Shown: positions 53,052-62,577 of the stretch, piece by piece | How the letters are laid out: each line of letters starts with the position of its first letter | Numbering within the stretch: position 1 is the first letter of the stretch | Source: JADKIH01 sp964595205 | GTDB lineage: Bacteria > Bacteroidota > Bacteroidia > AKYH767-A > 2013-40CM-41-45 | Direction: 5' to 3' | Assembly (NCBI GenBank): GCA_964595205.1 | Contig: CAZQOQ010000036.1 | Span: 1 to 64,000 of the forward strand | Length of the DNA stretch: 64,000 nucleotides | The notes under the pieces: model-generated | Told to the model about the DNA's origin: nothing | Database searches by the model: none | The model's input: the letters and a program-made list of their open reading frames with translations, nothing else | Program-made: the position numbers and the translations under genes

Positions 53052-53948
53052 ATGAAGAAAGCTGTACTTGTTTTGCTGTCTTTTATTGTTCTTTCTCCTG
53101 CCATTTCTAATGCACAACGATGGAAAAGGCAGCGTTATGAGCTAAGTTTTGGCGCAGGTATTACCAACTTTCTTGGTGAATTAGGGGGAGCAAATCAAAT
53201 CGGAACGCATTATTTCAAAGACCTGGAATGGTCTCAGACGCGTTTAGCTCTTGCCGCCGGACTCCGTTATAAACTCAGTAATTATTTTGCTTTAAATACG
53301 CATTTAACTTACGGCAGGGTAGCCGGTGATGACAAACTCACCGAAGAGCCTTTCAGAAAATACCGTAATCTTAGTTTCTTCTCCGATATATACGAGATCA
53401 ATGTCAATTTTGAGGGAGCGTTTCAACAGGAGCAGATCGGTCACAGGTATAAACTCAGTAAGGTAAGGGGAGTGAGAGGTTACGAAATTTATACCTATGG
53501 ATTTATCGGAATCGGAATGTTTCATATGGATCCGAAGGCCGAATACAACGGAAGTGTTTACCGGCTGCAGCCAATTGGCACCGAAGGTCAGGGCATCATC
53601 GCTTCAAGACCTAAGTATTCGTTATTCCAGTTTTGCATTCCCGTCGGTGTAGGGTTTAAATATACCATCGACAGGCAAATCGGTGTAGGACTTGAATTGG
53701 GGATCAGGAAGACCTTCACGGATTATATTGATGATGTGAGTACGACTTATTTTGATTTTAACAGTTATCCCGGTCAATATGATCCAATGGCTCCGGTTTT
53801 AGCCGATCGGTCGGACGGATCTAAACCGGAAAACACCGCTCCTGGTGCACAGAGAGGCGATAATCGCGAAAATGATACGTACATGTTTGCCGTATTTAGC
53901 ATTAACTTCAAGCTGACTGCGGGCCGTGGAGTATTACCACGATTCTAA
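53052..53948 (+). CDS. DUF6089/PorG-like outer-membrane protein, first tandem copy
   Basis: About 298 residues from ATG 53052 with a signal peptide ending ISNAQ. DUF6089 features include GAGITNFLGELGG, YGRVAGDD and RKYRNLSFFSDIYEINV. Late motifs are FTDYIDDVSTTYFDFNSY and a final beta strand. In Porphyromonas gingivalis the PorG gene sits just before uppS-bamA-ompH, the same context as here. This is the better conserved of two tandem copies. PorG works with the PorK/PorN ring of the T9SS. Confidence 0.85.
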   Translation: MKKAVLVLLSFIVLSPAISNAQRWKRQRYELSFGAGITNFLGELGGANQIGTHYFKDLEWSQTRLALAAGLRYKLSNYFALNTHLTYGRVAGDDKLTEEPFRKYRNLSFFSDIYEINVNFEGAFQQEQIGHRYKLSKVRGVRGYEIYTYGFIGIGMFHMDPKAEYNGSVYRLQPIGTEGQGIIASRPKYSLFQFCIPVGVGFKYTIDRQIGVGLELGIRKTFTDYIDDVSTTYFDFNSYPGQYDPMAPVLADRSDGSKPENTAPGAQRGDNRENDTYMFAVFSINFKLTAGRGVLPRF

Positions 53949-53995
53949 GGCAAAATTTTATTCATTGAATTGCGTTTGCCTATCCATATTAAAAT

Positions 53996-54850
53996 ATGCC
54001 GGTTCGATTTTTTAAATATTTATTCGTCTTTTTATGTCTAACCAATATATACAACGCTCAGGCTCAGTACAATGAGGTTGGATTGATGGTTGGGGCATCT
54101 ACTTATAAAGGTGAACTTTCCAGGCATTCATTTAACACAGACTTTTTACATCCCGCTTTAGGAATATTTTACAGGCATAACTGGGACCGCAGATGGAGTT
54201 GGAAGGTTGAGTTAAATTATGGTCGAATTTCTGGTGATGATATAAAAGCAAAGACTCCATTTGAATTAGATAGAAATCTCTCTTTTTTTTCAAATATTTT
54301 AGAGATCTCTCCTCAAATCGAATTCAATTTTATTCCCTTCGAAATCGGTCGAAATGACTACCCGTTTACTCCTTATTTATTTACAGGCCTTTCCGTATTC
54401 CACTTTAATCCAAAAGCTAAACTAAACGGAGAGACATATGAATTGCAGCCACTTGGTACAGAGGGTCAGGGAATAAATGGAATTAAGCCATACAAGAGAG
54501 TTCAAATTGCCCTTCCGATCGGAGGAGGATTTAAGTTTGCTATCGGCCGAATGGGAATTGGAATCGAAATCGGTGCACGCAGAACATATACCGATTATCT
54601 CGACGATGTAAGCACCATATATCCCGACATGAATGCATTAATGGCAACCAGCGGACCGGTTGCAGTCGCATTATCTGACCGATCCTATTCCAGGCTGGAT
54701 TCTTCTTCCGCCGGAGTAAGTGTGTTCCAGAAACAGCGGGGAAATTCAACCGATAAAGACTGGTATCTATTCGGTGGAATTACTCTTTTCTGGCGCCTGG
54801 AGAGCACATTGAAGGACATTTGTGAGCCGTTTAAGAGAAGGAGATACTAA
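53996..54850 (+). CDS. DUF6089/PorG-like outer-membrane protein, second tandem copy
   Basis: 284 residues, 47 bases after the first copy. It shares the same plan: GLMVGASTYKGELSRHSF, YGRISGDDIKA, RNLSFFSNILEISPQIEF, LQPLGTEGQGI and YTDYLDDVSTIYPDMN. The signal peptide ends near NAQAQ. The pair arose by duplication but has clearly diverged. It is directly upstream of uppS. Which copy serves the T9SS, or whether both do, cannot be told. An octamer array begins at its TAA. Confidence 0.85.
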   Translation: MPVRFFKYLFVFLCLTNIYNAQAQYNEVGLMVGASTYKGELSRHSFNTDFLHPALGIFYRHNWDRRWSWKVELNYGRISGDDIKAKTPFELDRNLSFFSNILEISPQIEFNFIPFEIGRNDYPFTPYLFTGLSVFHFNPKAKLNGETYELQPLGTEGQGINGIKPYKRVQIALPIGGGFKFAIGRMGIGIEIGARRTYTDYLDDVSTIYPDMNALMATSGPVAVALSDRSYSRLDSSSAGVSVFQKQRGNSTDKDWYLFGGITLFWRLESTLKDICEPFKRRRY

Positions 54851-54968
54851 TTAGCCAATTAGCCTGTAAAATATGGGTACTGGTATGTAGAAAAACAGCC
54901 TGGAAAAATTAAACATTTGTTAAAAACCTCAATTGGCTAATAGGCCAATCAGCTAATCGGCTAATTGA
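54848..54968. repeat. inverted octamer array from stop codon to uppS promoter, ATTAGCCR family
   Basis: The left arm (TAATTAGCCAATTAGCC, 54848-54864) begins with the stop codon itself. The right arm at 54931-54968 carries complementary units (GGCTAATC, GGCTAATT). The loop of about 66 bases separates them. The right arm ends two bases before the uppS -7 box is complete. Confidence 0.8.
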
Positions 54969-54969
54969 C

Positions 54970-54977
54970 TATCTTGC
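54970..54977 (+). promoter_or_regulatory. -7 box of uppS
   Basis: TATCTTGC, one base short of TAnnTTTG, 12 bases before the ATG. Confidence 0.5.
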
Positions 54978-54988
54978 GCCCCCGATAA

Positions 54989-55744
54989 ATGGACCAAACG
55001 CTGAAAGATCAAATCAACCCTTCCAAACTGCCAAAACATGTTGCAATTATCATGGATGGCAACGGACGTTGGGCGCAACGCCAGGGTGAGCAACGCGTGT
55101 TTGGACATCAGAACGGCGTGAGGGCTGTAAGAGAAACCAGCGAGGCTGCCGCTGAAATCGGAATTAATTACCTGACGCTGTACGCTTTTTCAACGGAGAA
55201 CTGGAACAGGCCAAAGGAAGAGGTAAATGCCCTGATGGAACTCCTGGTTCATACCATTCATGCGGAAAAAGAAACACTGAATAAAAACAACATTCGCTTA
55301 CTTGCCATCGGTGATTTAATGTCGCTTCCTGGAAAATGTTACCGTGAACTGATGGAGGCAATAGAAGATACATCTTCGAATACCCGAATGAATCTCATAC
55401 TTGCTCTCAGCTACAGCTCAAGATGGGAAATTACCGAAGCGGTAAAAAAAATTGGATTAAAAATATCCCAGGGCAAGATTAAGAATGAAGAAATCGACGA
55501 ATCAGTTATTTCGGCTCATCTTAGTACGGCCGGCATTCCTGATCCGGAATTGCTTATCAGGACCAGTGGTGAGACGAGGATCAGCAATTTTTTATTATGG
55601 CAGATCGCTTATACTGAATTATACTTTACGGATAAACTGTGGCCTGAATACACAAAAAATGATTTTTATTCAGCACTCATCGATTACCAAAACCGCGAAC
55701 GTCGCTTTGGGTTAATCAGTGATCAGGTAACAAGGCCGATATGA
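54989..55744 (+). CDS. uppS: isoprenyl transferase (undecaprenyl diphosphate synthase)
   Basis: 251 residues. The cis-prenyltransferase signature is AIIMDGNGRWAQRQG with Asp23 and Arg27, followed by GHQNGVRAVRE, LTLYAFSTENWNRP and the C-terminal DPELLIRTSGETRISNFLLWQ. It makes the C55 lipid carrier for cell-wall and glycan synthesis. Its final four bases overlap the bamA start. Confidence 0.96.
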   Translation: MDQTLKDQINPSKLPKHVAIIMDGNGRWAQRQGEQRVFGHQNGVRAVRETSEAAAEIGINYLTLYAFSTENWNRPKEEVNALMELLVHTIHAEKETLNKNNIRLLAIGDLMSLPGKCYRELMEAIEDTSSNTRMNLILALSYSSRWEITEAVKKIGLKISQGKIKNEEIDESVISAHLSTAGIPDPELLIRTSGETRISNFLLWQIAYTELYFTDKLWPEYTKNDFYSALIDYQNRERRFGLISDQVTRPI

Positions 55745-58233
55745 GAAAGCAGCTTTTATTGTTTTCGTTTTTATTTTTTGCCGCCGGTTGCTTGATGGCG
55801 CAGACGCAGCTGGGAGGCGACAGTCTTGTAATTGATTATGCGAATCCGGGGCAATACGAAATCGGCGGGGTGGTTACATCCGGAACAAAGTTTCTCGACG
55901 AAGCCGTGCTGATAAACATCTCGGGGTTATCCGTCGGCGATACTATCGACGTTCCCGGCGATAAAATTTCAAAGGCAATCGAAAACCTCTGGAAGCAGGG
56001 ATTGTTTTCCGATATAAAAATTGTTTCGAGTCATACCATCGGGAAAAAAATATTTTTCGAAATACGCCTCCAGGAACGCCCGCGCCTGTCCACCTTCAGT
56101 TTTAAAGGCGTAAGTAAATCGGAAGCGGATAAGATCAGGGAGAAAGTAAATCTCGGCGATAAGGTCGTGACGGAGAACCTTCTTGAGTCGACAAAAAATA
56201 CTGTTCGGAATTTCTACGTTGAAAAAGGATATCTGAATACAGAAGTCTCAATCATCAACGAGCGGGATTCATTGTTTGCAAACAGGGAGAAGCTCACGAT
56301 CATCGTCAACAAGAAATCAAAAGTAAAGGTGAATGCCATTCTCTTTGAAGGAAATTCTTATTTCGATGCCGGTTCACTTAAGCATGCAATGAAAGACACG
56401 AAGGAAATCAAATGGTATAAGATTTTCACCTCCTCAAAATTTATTGATGAAAAGTACCAGGACGATAAAAACAAGATTATTGCAAAATATGCCGACCAGG
56501 GCTACCGTGATGCCAGGATCATTTCTGATTCTGTGTACCCGGTGGGTGAGGACAGAGTGAATATTAAAATTAAAATCAGTGAGGGCCGGCAATATTTCTT
56601 CAGGAACATTACCTGGCTGGGTAATACGAAGCATACATCTGCGGAACTCAGCGGAATTCTGGGCATAAAAAAAGGTGATGTTTACGATCAGTCGATACTC
56701 GATCAGCGATTATTCATGAGCCAGAACGGAAGAGACGTGAGTTCGCTTTACATGGACGATGGTTACCTGTTCTTCTCGGTAACGCCGGTCGAAATAAATG
56801 TCGAAGGCGACAGCATCGATTTTGAAATGCGCATTTACGAAGGCAAGCAGGCGAGGATAAACAAGGTGACAGTGTCGGGAAACGTAAAGACTAACGACCG
56901 CGTCATCATGCGTGAGATCCGTACAAAGCCGGGAGATTTATTCAGCCGTGACCTGATTATCCGAACCCAAAGAGAACTCGCGCAACTCGGATATTTCGAC
57001 CAGGAAAAACTTGGAGTTAACCCGGTTCCAAATCCTGCCGATGGCACTGTCGACATCGAATATACCGTAGAAGAAAAACCTGCGGATCAGCTGGAACTTT
57101 CCGGAGGTTATGGCGCCAACCAGCTTGTTGGAACGCTGGGCGTTTCTTTTAATAATTTCTCAGCAAGAAATTTTTTCAAGAAAGGTGCATGGAGACCTTT
57201 GCCTTCGGGCGACGGTCAAAAACTGAGTCTTCGCGCACAGACAAACGGAAAATATTATCAGTCGTACAATGCTTCCTTTACCGAACCCTGGCTGGGCGGA
57301 AAGAAGCCGAATTCATTCAGCGTTTCCGTTTTCCATTCAATACAAAAGAGTGGTTCTACATCAGATAGCAGGTACAGGCAGTCGATCAAGATCAGCGGAA
57401 TTTCTCTCGGATTAGGAAAACGTCTGAAATGGCCTGACGACTATTTTACAATCTATCATGAAGTGGCTTATCAGTATTATGTTCTTGAGAATTATGGCGG
57501 AACGTTCCTCTTCAACAACGGTACATCGAATAACCTGAGTTTCCAGGAAACGATTGCCAGAAATTCGATCGACGCTCCGATCTATCCGCGTACCGGCTCG
57601 CAGGTATCATTCACCCTGGAGTTGACGCCACCTTATTCACTCTTCAACGACATCAATTACAAGACGGCCACCGATGCCGTAAAATATAAGTACATCGAAT
57701 ATCATAAATGGAAATTTGCCTCAAGCTGGTTCACCAAACTCGCGGGAAATCTTGTTTTGAACACTAAAATACAATACGGTTTTCTCGGGCTGTATAACCG
57801 TGACCTGGGAATTTCTCCTTTTGAAAGATTCTACCTGGGTGGTGACGGCTTAAGCGGCTTTTCACTCGATGGAAGGGAAATTATAGCCTTGCGCGGGTAT
57901 ATCAATAATTCAGTGACGCCGATCAATGAAAATGGTGCACAGGTGGGCGGCACAATCTTTGACAAATACACGTTCGAATTACGCTACCCCGTATCATTGA
58001 ATCCCAGCGCAACAATTTATTTCCTCACATTTCTCGAAGCAGGTAATTCCTGGTTAAACTTCCAGGAATTTAATCCATTCAGCATGAAGAGGTCAGCCGG
58101 CGCAGGTATAAGGATTTTCTTACCGGTATTTGGATTATTAGGACTTGATTATGGATATGGTTTTGATCCGATACCGAATGTTCCGGGAGCAAATGGAAGT
58201 CAGTTCCATTTCTCAATTGGTCAACAATTTTAA
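55741..58233 (+). CDS. bamA: outer-membrane assembly factor BamA
   Basis: 830 residues. Signal peptide ends LMAQ. Four to five POTRA domains span about 30-420, each with the KVNAILFEGNSYFDAGSL or RINKVTVSGNVKTNDRV type of repeat. The Omp85 barrel follows, ending FHFSIGQQF with a terminal Phe, and has the loop FYLGGDGLSGFSLDG (RGF-type). It inserts beta-barrel proteins into the outer membrane and is essential. Order uppS-bamA-ompH-ompH is classic for the phylum. Confidence 0.96.
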   Translation: MRKQLLLFSFLFFAAGCLMAQTQLGGDSLVIDYANPGQYEIGGVVTSGTKFLDEAVLINISGLSVGDTIDVPGDKISKAIENLWKQGLFSDIKIVSSHTIGKKIFFEIRLQERPRLSTFSFKGVSKSEADKIREKVNLGDKVVTENLLESTKNTVRNFYVEKGYLNTEVSIINERDSLFANREKLTIIVNKKSKVKVNAILFEGNSYFDAGSLKHAMKDTKEIKWYKIFTSSKFIDEKYQDDKNKIIAKYADQGYRDARIISDSVYPVGEDRVNIKIKISEGRQYFFRNITWLGNTKHTSAELSGILGIKKGDVYDQSILDQRLFMSQNGRDVSSLYMDDGYLFFSVTPVEINVEGDSIDFEMRIYEGKQARINKVTVSGNVKTNDRVIMREIRTKPGDLFSRDLIIRTQRELAQLGYFDQEKLGVNPVPNPADGTVDIEYTVEEKPADQLELSGGYGANQLVGTLGVSFNNFSARNFFKKGAWRPLPSGDGQKLSLRAQTNGKYYQSYNASFTEPWLGGKKPNSFSVSVFHSIQKSGSTSDSRYRQSIKISGISLGLGKRLKWPDDYFTIYHEVAYQYYVLENYGGTFLFNNGTSNNLSFQETIARNSIDAPIYPRTGSQVSFTLELTPPYSLFNDINYKTATDAVKYKYIEYHKWKFASSWFTKLAGNLVLNTKIQYGFLGLYNRDLGISPFERFYLGGDGLSGFSLDGREIIALRGYINNSVTPINENGAQVGGTIFDKYTFELRYPVSLNPSATIYFLTFLEAGNSWLNFQEFNPFSMKRSAGAGIRIFLPVFGLLGLDYGYGFDPIPNVPGANGSQFHFSIGQQF

Positions 58234-58246
58234 ATTCATACATTTG
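58217..58246 (+). promoter_or_regulatory. canonical promoter of the OmpH pair
   Basis: TTG 58217-58219, spacing 19, TACATTTG 58239-58246, overlapping the end of bamA. It allows chaperone expression independent of bamA. Confidence 0.7.
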
Positions 58247-58267
58247 CAACCCTCAAAAAAAAGGATC

Positions 58268-58903
58268 ATGATTCTTAAAATGCATCCCTCAGGTATCCGG
58301 AAAAGCCTCGTCGCTTTTTGTGTTATCATGCTGATAACCATCGGCAATACATTCGCACAGAAATATGCTTATGTAAATACCCAGTATATTCTCGACAACA
58401 TCCCTGATTATAAAGCAGCGATGCAAACGCTCGATAATCTTTCAATAACGTGGCAAAAGGAGATAGAAGATAAATATGCCATTATCGACAAGTTATACAA
58501 AGCATACCAGGCCGAGCAGGTTTTACTTACAGAAGAGATGAAGAGACGCCGCCAGGATGAAATAAGCCAGAAGGAAAAAGACGTAAAGGACCTGCAGAAG
58601 CAGAGATTTGGATATGAAGGCGACCTGTTTAAGAAAAAGCAGGATCTCGTAAAACCCATTCAGGATAAAATTTATAATGCCGTTAAAAAACTGGCAACCG
58701 ACCAGAGTTATGCAGTAATCTTTGATAAGTCGGGCGAGTTGATCATGCTCTATACAAATCCAAAGTATGATAAGTCGGATGAAATTCTTCTTGCACTCGG
58801 TTATAAGCCTGCAGCCAAGGCATCGACCGGAAAAGGTACCACTGCACCCGAAGGACCTAAAGAAGAACAGAAGTCGACCGGTGGTGATAATTCAAAAAAA
58901 TAA
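58268..58903 (+). CDS. OmpH/Skp-family periplasmic chaperone, first copy
   Basis: About 211 residues from ATG 58268, which follows AAGGA; a longer frame starts inside bamA and its first 41 residues are not a signal peptide. Signal peptide ends NTFAQ. YAYVNTQYILDNIPDYKAA opens the OmpH fold, then a long charged helical hairpin (ISQKEKDVKDLQKQRFGYEG). The C-terminus has a Lys/Gly/Glu-rich tail. It should carry unfolded outer-membrane proteins to BamA. Confidence 0.9.
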   Translation: MILKMHPSGIRKSLVAFCVIMLITIGNTFAQKYAYVNTQYILDNIPDYKAAMQTLDNLSITWQKEIEDKYAIIDKLYKAYQAEQVLLTEEMKRRRQDEISQKEKDVKDLQKQRFGYEGDLFKKKQDLVKPIQDKIYNAVKKLATDQSYAVIFDKSGELIMLYTNPKYDKSDEILLALGYKPAAKASTGKGTTAPEGPKEEQKSTGGDNSKK

Positions 58904-58926
58904 ATAATAAATAAGAAAAAAATAAA

Positions 58927-59436
58927 ATGAAAAAAACATTCCTTTTTGCCATTCTCGTTTTATCAGCTTTGTCATTTCATGCTTCGGCACAGACGTTAAA
59001 ATTCGGACACATCGATTCCGGAGCGTTAATTCAAATGATGCCTCAGACCAAACAGGCCGATAGCACGCTCAAGAGATTTGGAGAGTCTCTCGACAGTCAG
59101 TTGAAGGCAATGACCGGCGAATACCAGAGTAAATTGCAGAATTACCAGTCGAAGGTCGATTCAATGCCTGATGCAATTCGTACAACTAAAGAAAAAGAAC
59201 TGACGGACCTTGGGCAGCGTATCCAGGATTTCCAGCAGACTGCACAGGAATCCATTCAGAAAAAGAAAGAAGAGATTTACGGACCTATTCTCAAGAAGGC
59301 TGAAGACGCCATCAAGGAAATCGCAAAGGAGAAATCGTATTCATATATTTTTGATACAAGCCTGGGTTCAGTGATTTACGCTCAGGAAAGCGATAACATC
59401 ATGGCGATGGTAAAAGAAAAACTTGGTATCAAATAA
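58927..59436 (+). CDS. OmpH/Skp-family periplasmic chaperone, second copy
   Basis: 169 residues, 23 bases after the first copy. The signal peptide ends HASAQ. It keeps the core layout: KFGHIDSGALIQMMPQTKQA, a coiled hairpin, and YSYIFDTSLGSVIYAQESDN. It lacks the tail of its neighbour. Duplicated ompH genes after bamA are common in Bacteroidota. A hairpin terminator follows. Confidence 0.92.
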   Translation: MKKTFLFAILVLSALSFHASAQTLKFGHIDSGALIQMMPQTKQADSTLKRFGESLDSQLKAMTGEYQSKLQNYQSKVDSMPDAIRTTKEKELTDLGQRIQDFQQTAQESIQKKKEEIYGPILKKAEDAIKEIAKEKSYSYIFDTSLGSVIYAQESDNIMAMVKEKLGIK

Positions 59437-59456
59437 CAATCAGAAAAACCTGAATC

Positions 59457-59490
59457 AGCCGGTTAACCTTCGATGGTCAATCGGCTTTTT
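59457..59490. terminator. hairpin terminator after the OmpH pair
   Basis: Stem AGCCGGTTAACC with GGTCAATCGGCT (one G-U pair, one mismatch), then TTTTT. It lies between convergent ompH and acs. Confidence 0.8.
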
Positions 59491-59515
59491 ATTTTCTCTT
59501 AATCCCGGGAAAATT

Positions 59516-61420
59516 TTATTCTGCCGCAAGCGCTCCCGATTGTATGTCTTCAACCACTGTCGGATCCAACAGCGTCGAAATATCTCCCAGGTTCGAGGTA
59601 TCACCCTCTGCAACCTTCCTGAGAATTCTCCTCATGATTTTCCCGGAACGCGTTTTCGGCAAACCCCGTACGATCTGAATCTTATCCGGCTTTGCAATCG
59701 GACCGATGATTCGTGTTACGGTTGTTTTTATTTCTTCCCTGAGCGAATTTAAATCGTCGCGTTCTTTGGTGCAGATCACGTAAGCGTAAATGCCCTGGCC
59801 TTTGATCGGGTGAGGGAAACCAACCACGGCCGACTCAACGATGTCTGGGTGTTCGTTGATTGCATTTTCAACTTCTGCAGTTCCGATCCTGTGACCGGAA
59901 ACATTCATTACATCGTCGACTCTGCCGGTTATCCGATAAAAACCATTCTCGTCACGCTTGCAGCCGTCGCCGGTAAAATATAAATTTTTATAGGTGGAGA
60001 AATAATTTTGTCTGCAACGTTCGTGATCGCCGTACGTGGTACGAATCATCGATGGCCATGGAAATTTGATGCAGAGATTTCCTTCTGCATTGTTTCCGTG
60101 TATTTCCATTCCCTGGTTATCGACGAGTAATGGCTGAATGCCGGGCAACGGAAGGGTAGCAAACCCCGGTTTCAATCCGGTGATTCCTGCCAGCGGTGAA
60201 ATCAAGATGCCGCCGGTTTCGGTTTGCCACCAGGTATCTACGACCGGACATTTTTCTTTGCCGATATACTGATGATACCAATGCCATGCTTCTTCATTGA
60301 TCGGCTCTCCGACTGTGCCCAGCACCCGCAGTGAGTCAAGTTTGTAAGGAGTTACAAAATCGAGTCCCTGTGCTTCGAGCGAACGGATGGCAGTTGGAGC
60401 AGTGTAAAAAATATTCACCTTATGCTTGTCCACCACCTGCCAGAAACGGCCGGCATCGGGCCATACGGGAATACCTTCAAACATGAGCGTGGTTGCGCCG
60501 GAAAGCAAGGGCCCATAAATGAGATAAGAGTGACCGGTTATCCAGCCGATATCTGCGGTACACCAGTAAATGTCATTTTCTTTATACTGAAAAACATTTT
60601 GAAATGTATAGGCAGTATAAACCATATAGCCGCCGCAGGAATGTACAACACCCTTAGGTTTTCCTGTGGAACCCGAAGTATACAGAATGAAGAGCATGTC
60701 TTCGGAATCCATTTCCTCGGCTTCACATTGAGCGGAGGCTGATTTCATTTCGTTTTCCCAAAACACATCACGACCCGTCTTCATCTTCACATCGGCTCCG
60801 GTACGCTGAAGCACGATTACCTTTTTCACTCCCGGACAATTTTCCAGGGCTTCGTCCACAATTTCCTTGATGGGAATTTCTTTTGCTCCCCGATATGCGC
60901 AATCGCTCGTAATAACAATTGAGCAGTTGCTGTCGCGTATGCGCTCGCTCATCGAGTTCGCGCTGAAACCGGCGAATACGACAGAATGAATTGCGCCGAT
61001 CCGCGCACATGCAAGAATGGCGATGGCAGCCTCAGGAACCATAGGCATGTAAATGCAGATCCTGTCGCCTTTCTTTGCGCCGTTGTTTTTGAGGACGTTT
61101 GCAAACCTGCAAACGAGTTCATGTAATTCGAAATAAGTGAGCGTGCGGCCTTTCTCATCCGGGTTATTCGGTTCCCAGATGATTGCTTTTCGATTCCCAT
61201 GTGTTATCAGATGACGATCGAGACAATTCTCCGTGATATTCAGTTTGCCATCGATGAACCACTTAACATCCGGTTCTGAAAAATTCCATTCAAGGGTTTT
61301 TGTCCAGCGTTTTTTCCATTGGAATGCTGAAGCAATTTCATCCCAGAAATTCTCCGGCGAATCGATGCTTTTTTTGTATTCTGTTTTATATTCTTCAAAA
61401 GATTTAATGAGGAATGACAT
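59516..61420 (-). CDS. acs: acetyl-CoA synthetase
   Basis: 634 residues. It makes acetyl-CoA from acetate, ATP and CoA. The adenylation motifs are LYTSGSTGKPKGVVHS, TWWQTETGG and YFTGDGCKRDENG. GRVDDVMNVSGHRIGTAEVE is the hinge, and the regulatory Lys is in PKTRSGKIMRRILRK, the site acetylated by Pat-type enzymes in other bacteria. Length and start MSFLIKSFEEYK agree with the family. Confidence 0.96.
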   Translation of the reverse strand: MSFLIKSFEEYKTEYKKSIDSPENFWDEIASAFQWKKRWTKTLEWNFSEPDVKWFIDGKLNITENCLDRHLITHGNRKAIIWEPNNPDEKGRTLTYFELHELVCRFANVLKNNGAKKGDRICIYMPMVPEAAIAILACARIGAIHSVVFAGFSANSMSERIRDSNCSIVITSDCAYRGAKEIPIKEIVDEALENCPGVKKVIVLQRTGADVKMKTGRDVFWENEMKSASAQCEAEEMDSEDMLFILYTSGSTGKPKGVVHSCGGYMVYTAYTFQNVFQYKENDIYWCTADIGWITGHSYLIYGPLLSGATTLMFEGIPVWPDAGRFWQVVDKHKVNIFYTAPTAIRSLEAQGLDFVTPYKLDSLRVLGTVGEPINEEAWHWYHQYIGKEKCPVVDTWWQTETGGILISPLAGITGLKPGFATLPLPGIQPLLVDNQGMEIHGNNAEGNLCIKFPWPSMIRTTYGDHERCRQNYFSTYKNLYFTGDGCKRDENGFYRITGRVDDVMNVSGHRIGTAEVENAINEHPDIVESAVVGFPHPIKGQGIYAYVICTKERDDLNSLREEIKTTVTRIIGPIAKPDKIQIVRGLPKTRSGKIMRRILRKVAEGDTSNLGDISTLLDPTVVEDIQSGALAAE

Positions 61421-61482
61421 GATCTTTTTGATTTGATAGTGGCAAGATAAGAATTAGCTGTTTAAGGAATAACGATGACCAA

Positions 61483-61513
61483 TTGCCTGATTTCTTAAAA
61501 AATCGTTTCTTTG
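61483..61513 (+). promoter_or_regulatory. promoter of the RRM gene
   Basis: TTG 61483-61485, spacing 20, TTTCTTTG 61506-61513. Only four bases remain before the ATG at 61518, so the transcript is probably leaderless. Confidence 0.5.
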
Positions 61514-61517
61514 ATCT

Positions 61518-61763
61518 ATGAAATTATTCGTTAAAAACATCGAGGGAACGGTAAATGAGGTTTTACTGGAATCTATATTCAAGCAATATGGTGCCATTAA
61601 GGAAACCAAAATTATTTATGACAAGATCACCTGGGAATCACGAGGCTTCGCTTTTGTTGAATTTGTTAAAAAAGAAGATGCTCTGAAAGCCATTGAGGGT
61701 CTCAACGGCAAGGAGCTGGTAGGTAAAAAACTATCTGTAGAAGAGGCAGTTGAGAAAAGATAA
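61518..61763 (+). CDS. RNA-recognition-motif protein
   Basis: 81 residues, a single RRM. RNP2 is KLFVKNI and RNP1 is SRGFAFVEF, with the expected spacing; the end is short and charged. Bacterial single-RRM proteins of this size (Rbp type) bind RNA and, in cyanobacteria, respond to cold. In Bacteroidota such proteins are frequent. Targets are unknown. It is divergent from acs. Confidence 0.92.
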   Translation: MKLFVKNIEGTVNEVLLESIFKQYGAIKETKIIYDKITWESRGFAFVEFVKKEDALKAIEGLNGKELVGKKLSVEEAVEKR

Positions 61764-61846
61764 CAAAGTGCACAACTTACTTTGAATTTTTGCGTTACAT
61801 ACGTTCAGCCTGAGAATAATACCCGGCCGGAAATTCAAACCTCTCC

Positions 61847-62524
61847 ATGTCTTTCAAAGGAAAAAGGATTATCGCTGTTCTTGTAATCTGCATTACCTTT
61901 TTGAGCTTTCCTGCAAAGGCCCGGCTTTCGGATACGATCAGTTACAGTCTTCATCAGAAACCAAAATTTTTCCTCACACTTGCGTCGTTCAATACCTTCA
62001 TCGACGGACAATTTGCAAATATTACGAGGGTAAAATTCGGATTGAATTATAATCAGAGAGTCCGACTGGGCATCAGCATTTCTGATCTCGCCAGAAATGA
62101 TGTGGTTACGCCGATAAATGTGAATGAAAATGAATACGAGTATACAACAAATGGAAGATTGTTGTTTTCCAATGTCGGAATTTCCGCAGAGTATTTCTTT
62201 TATAATGATTACCCATGGCAATTCGGAGTCGCTCCATTGAATATCGGATTTGGGAAAGCCCGTTATGAATATTACAGCAGGCTTTACGAAACAGGTAAGT
62301 CAACGCCATCCGAACTGGTAATTTCATATCAGCCGGAAATATCAGCACAGTATTCTATTTTTAAATGGATTGGAGTAGGTGCAACGACCGGTTACAGGTT
62401 TACATTATATCGATCGAGGGAGGCTACTCAGCATCTGAATGCTCCTCTTTTTGCAGTAGATATCAGGCTATTCGTGGACGAAGTCTACCAGGCACTTTTT
62501 GAATCCGGCGAAAAAAAGAATTAA
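61847..62524 (+). CDS. predicted small outer-membrane or periplasmic barrel protein
   Basis: 225 residues with a signal peptide ending near AKARL. Alternating polar/hydrophobic strands of about ten residues are visible, for example VKFGLNYNQRVRLGISI, FSNVGISAEYFFYND and GVGATTGYRFTLYRS, fitting an 8-strand barrel. No family is recognised. It is followed by ruvB, which has its own promoter. Confidence 0.7.
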   Translation: MSFKGKRIIAVLVICITFLSFPAKARLSDTISYSLHQKPKFFLTLASFNTFIDGQFANITRVKFGLNYNQRVRLGISISDLARNDVVTPINVNENEYEYTTNGRLLFSNVGISAEYFFYNDYPWQFGVAPLNIGFGKARYEYYSRLYETGKSTPSELVISYQPEISAQYSIFKWIGVGATTGYRFTLYRSREATQHLNAPLFAVDIRLFVDEVYQALFESGEKKN

Positions 62525-62563
62525 CACCGTCAATAATATTGTAGCAGGCATCGGTCATTCTGT

Positions 62564-62571
62564 TATTTTTG
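62564..62571 (+). promoter_or_regulatory. -7 box of ruvB
   Basis: Exact TATTTTTG. It overlaps the TTG at 62569, the longer start candidate. ATG 62578 follows after six bases, so the mRNA has almost no leader. Confidence 0.6.
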
Positions 62572-62577
62572 TATCGT

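Noticed and set aside
58145..58267. OmpH starting inside bamA
   Set aside because: The extra 41 residues are a shadow of the bamA end. A promoter, an AAGGA site and a proper signal peptide all point to ATG 58268.
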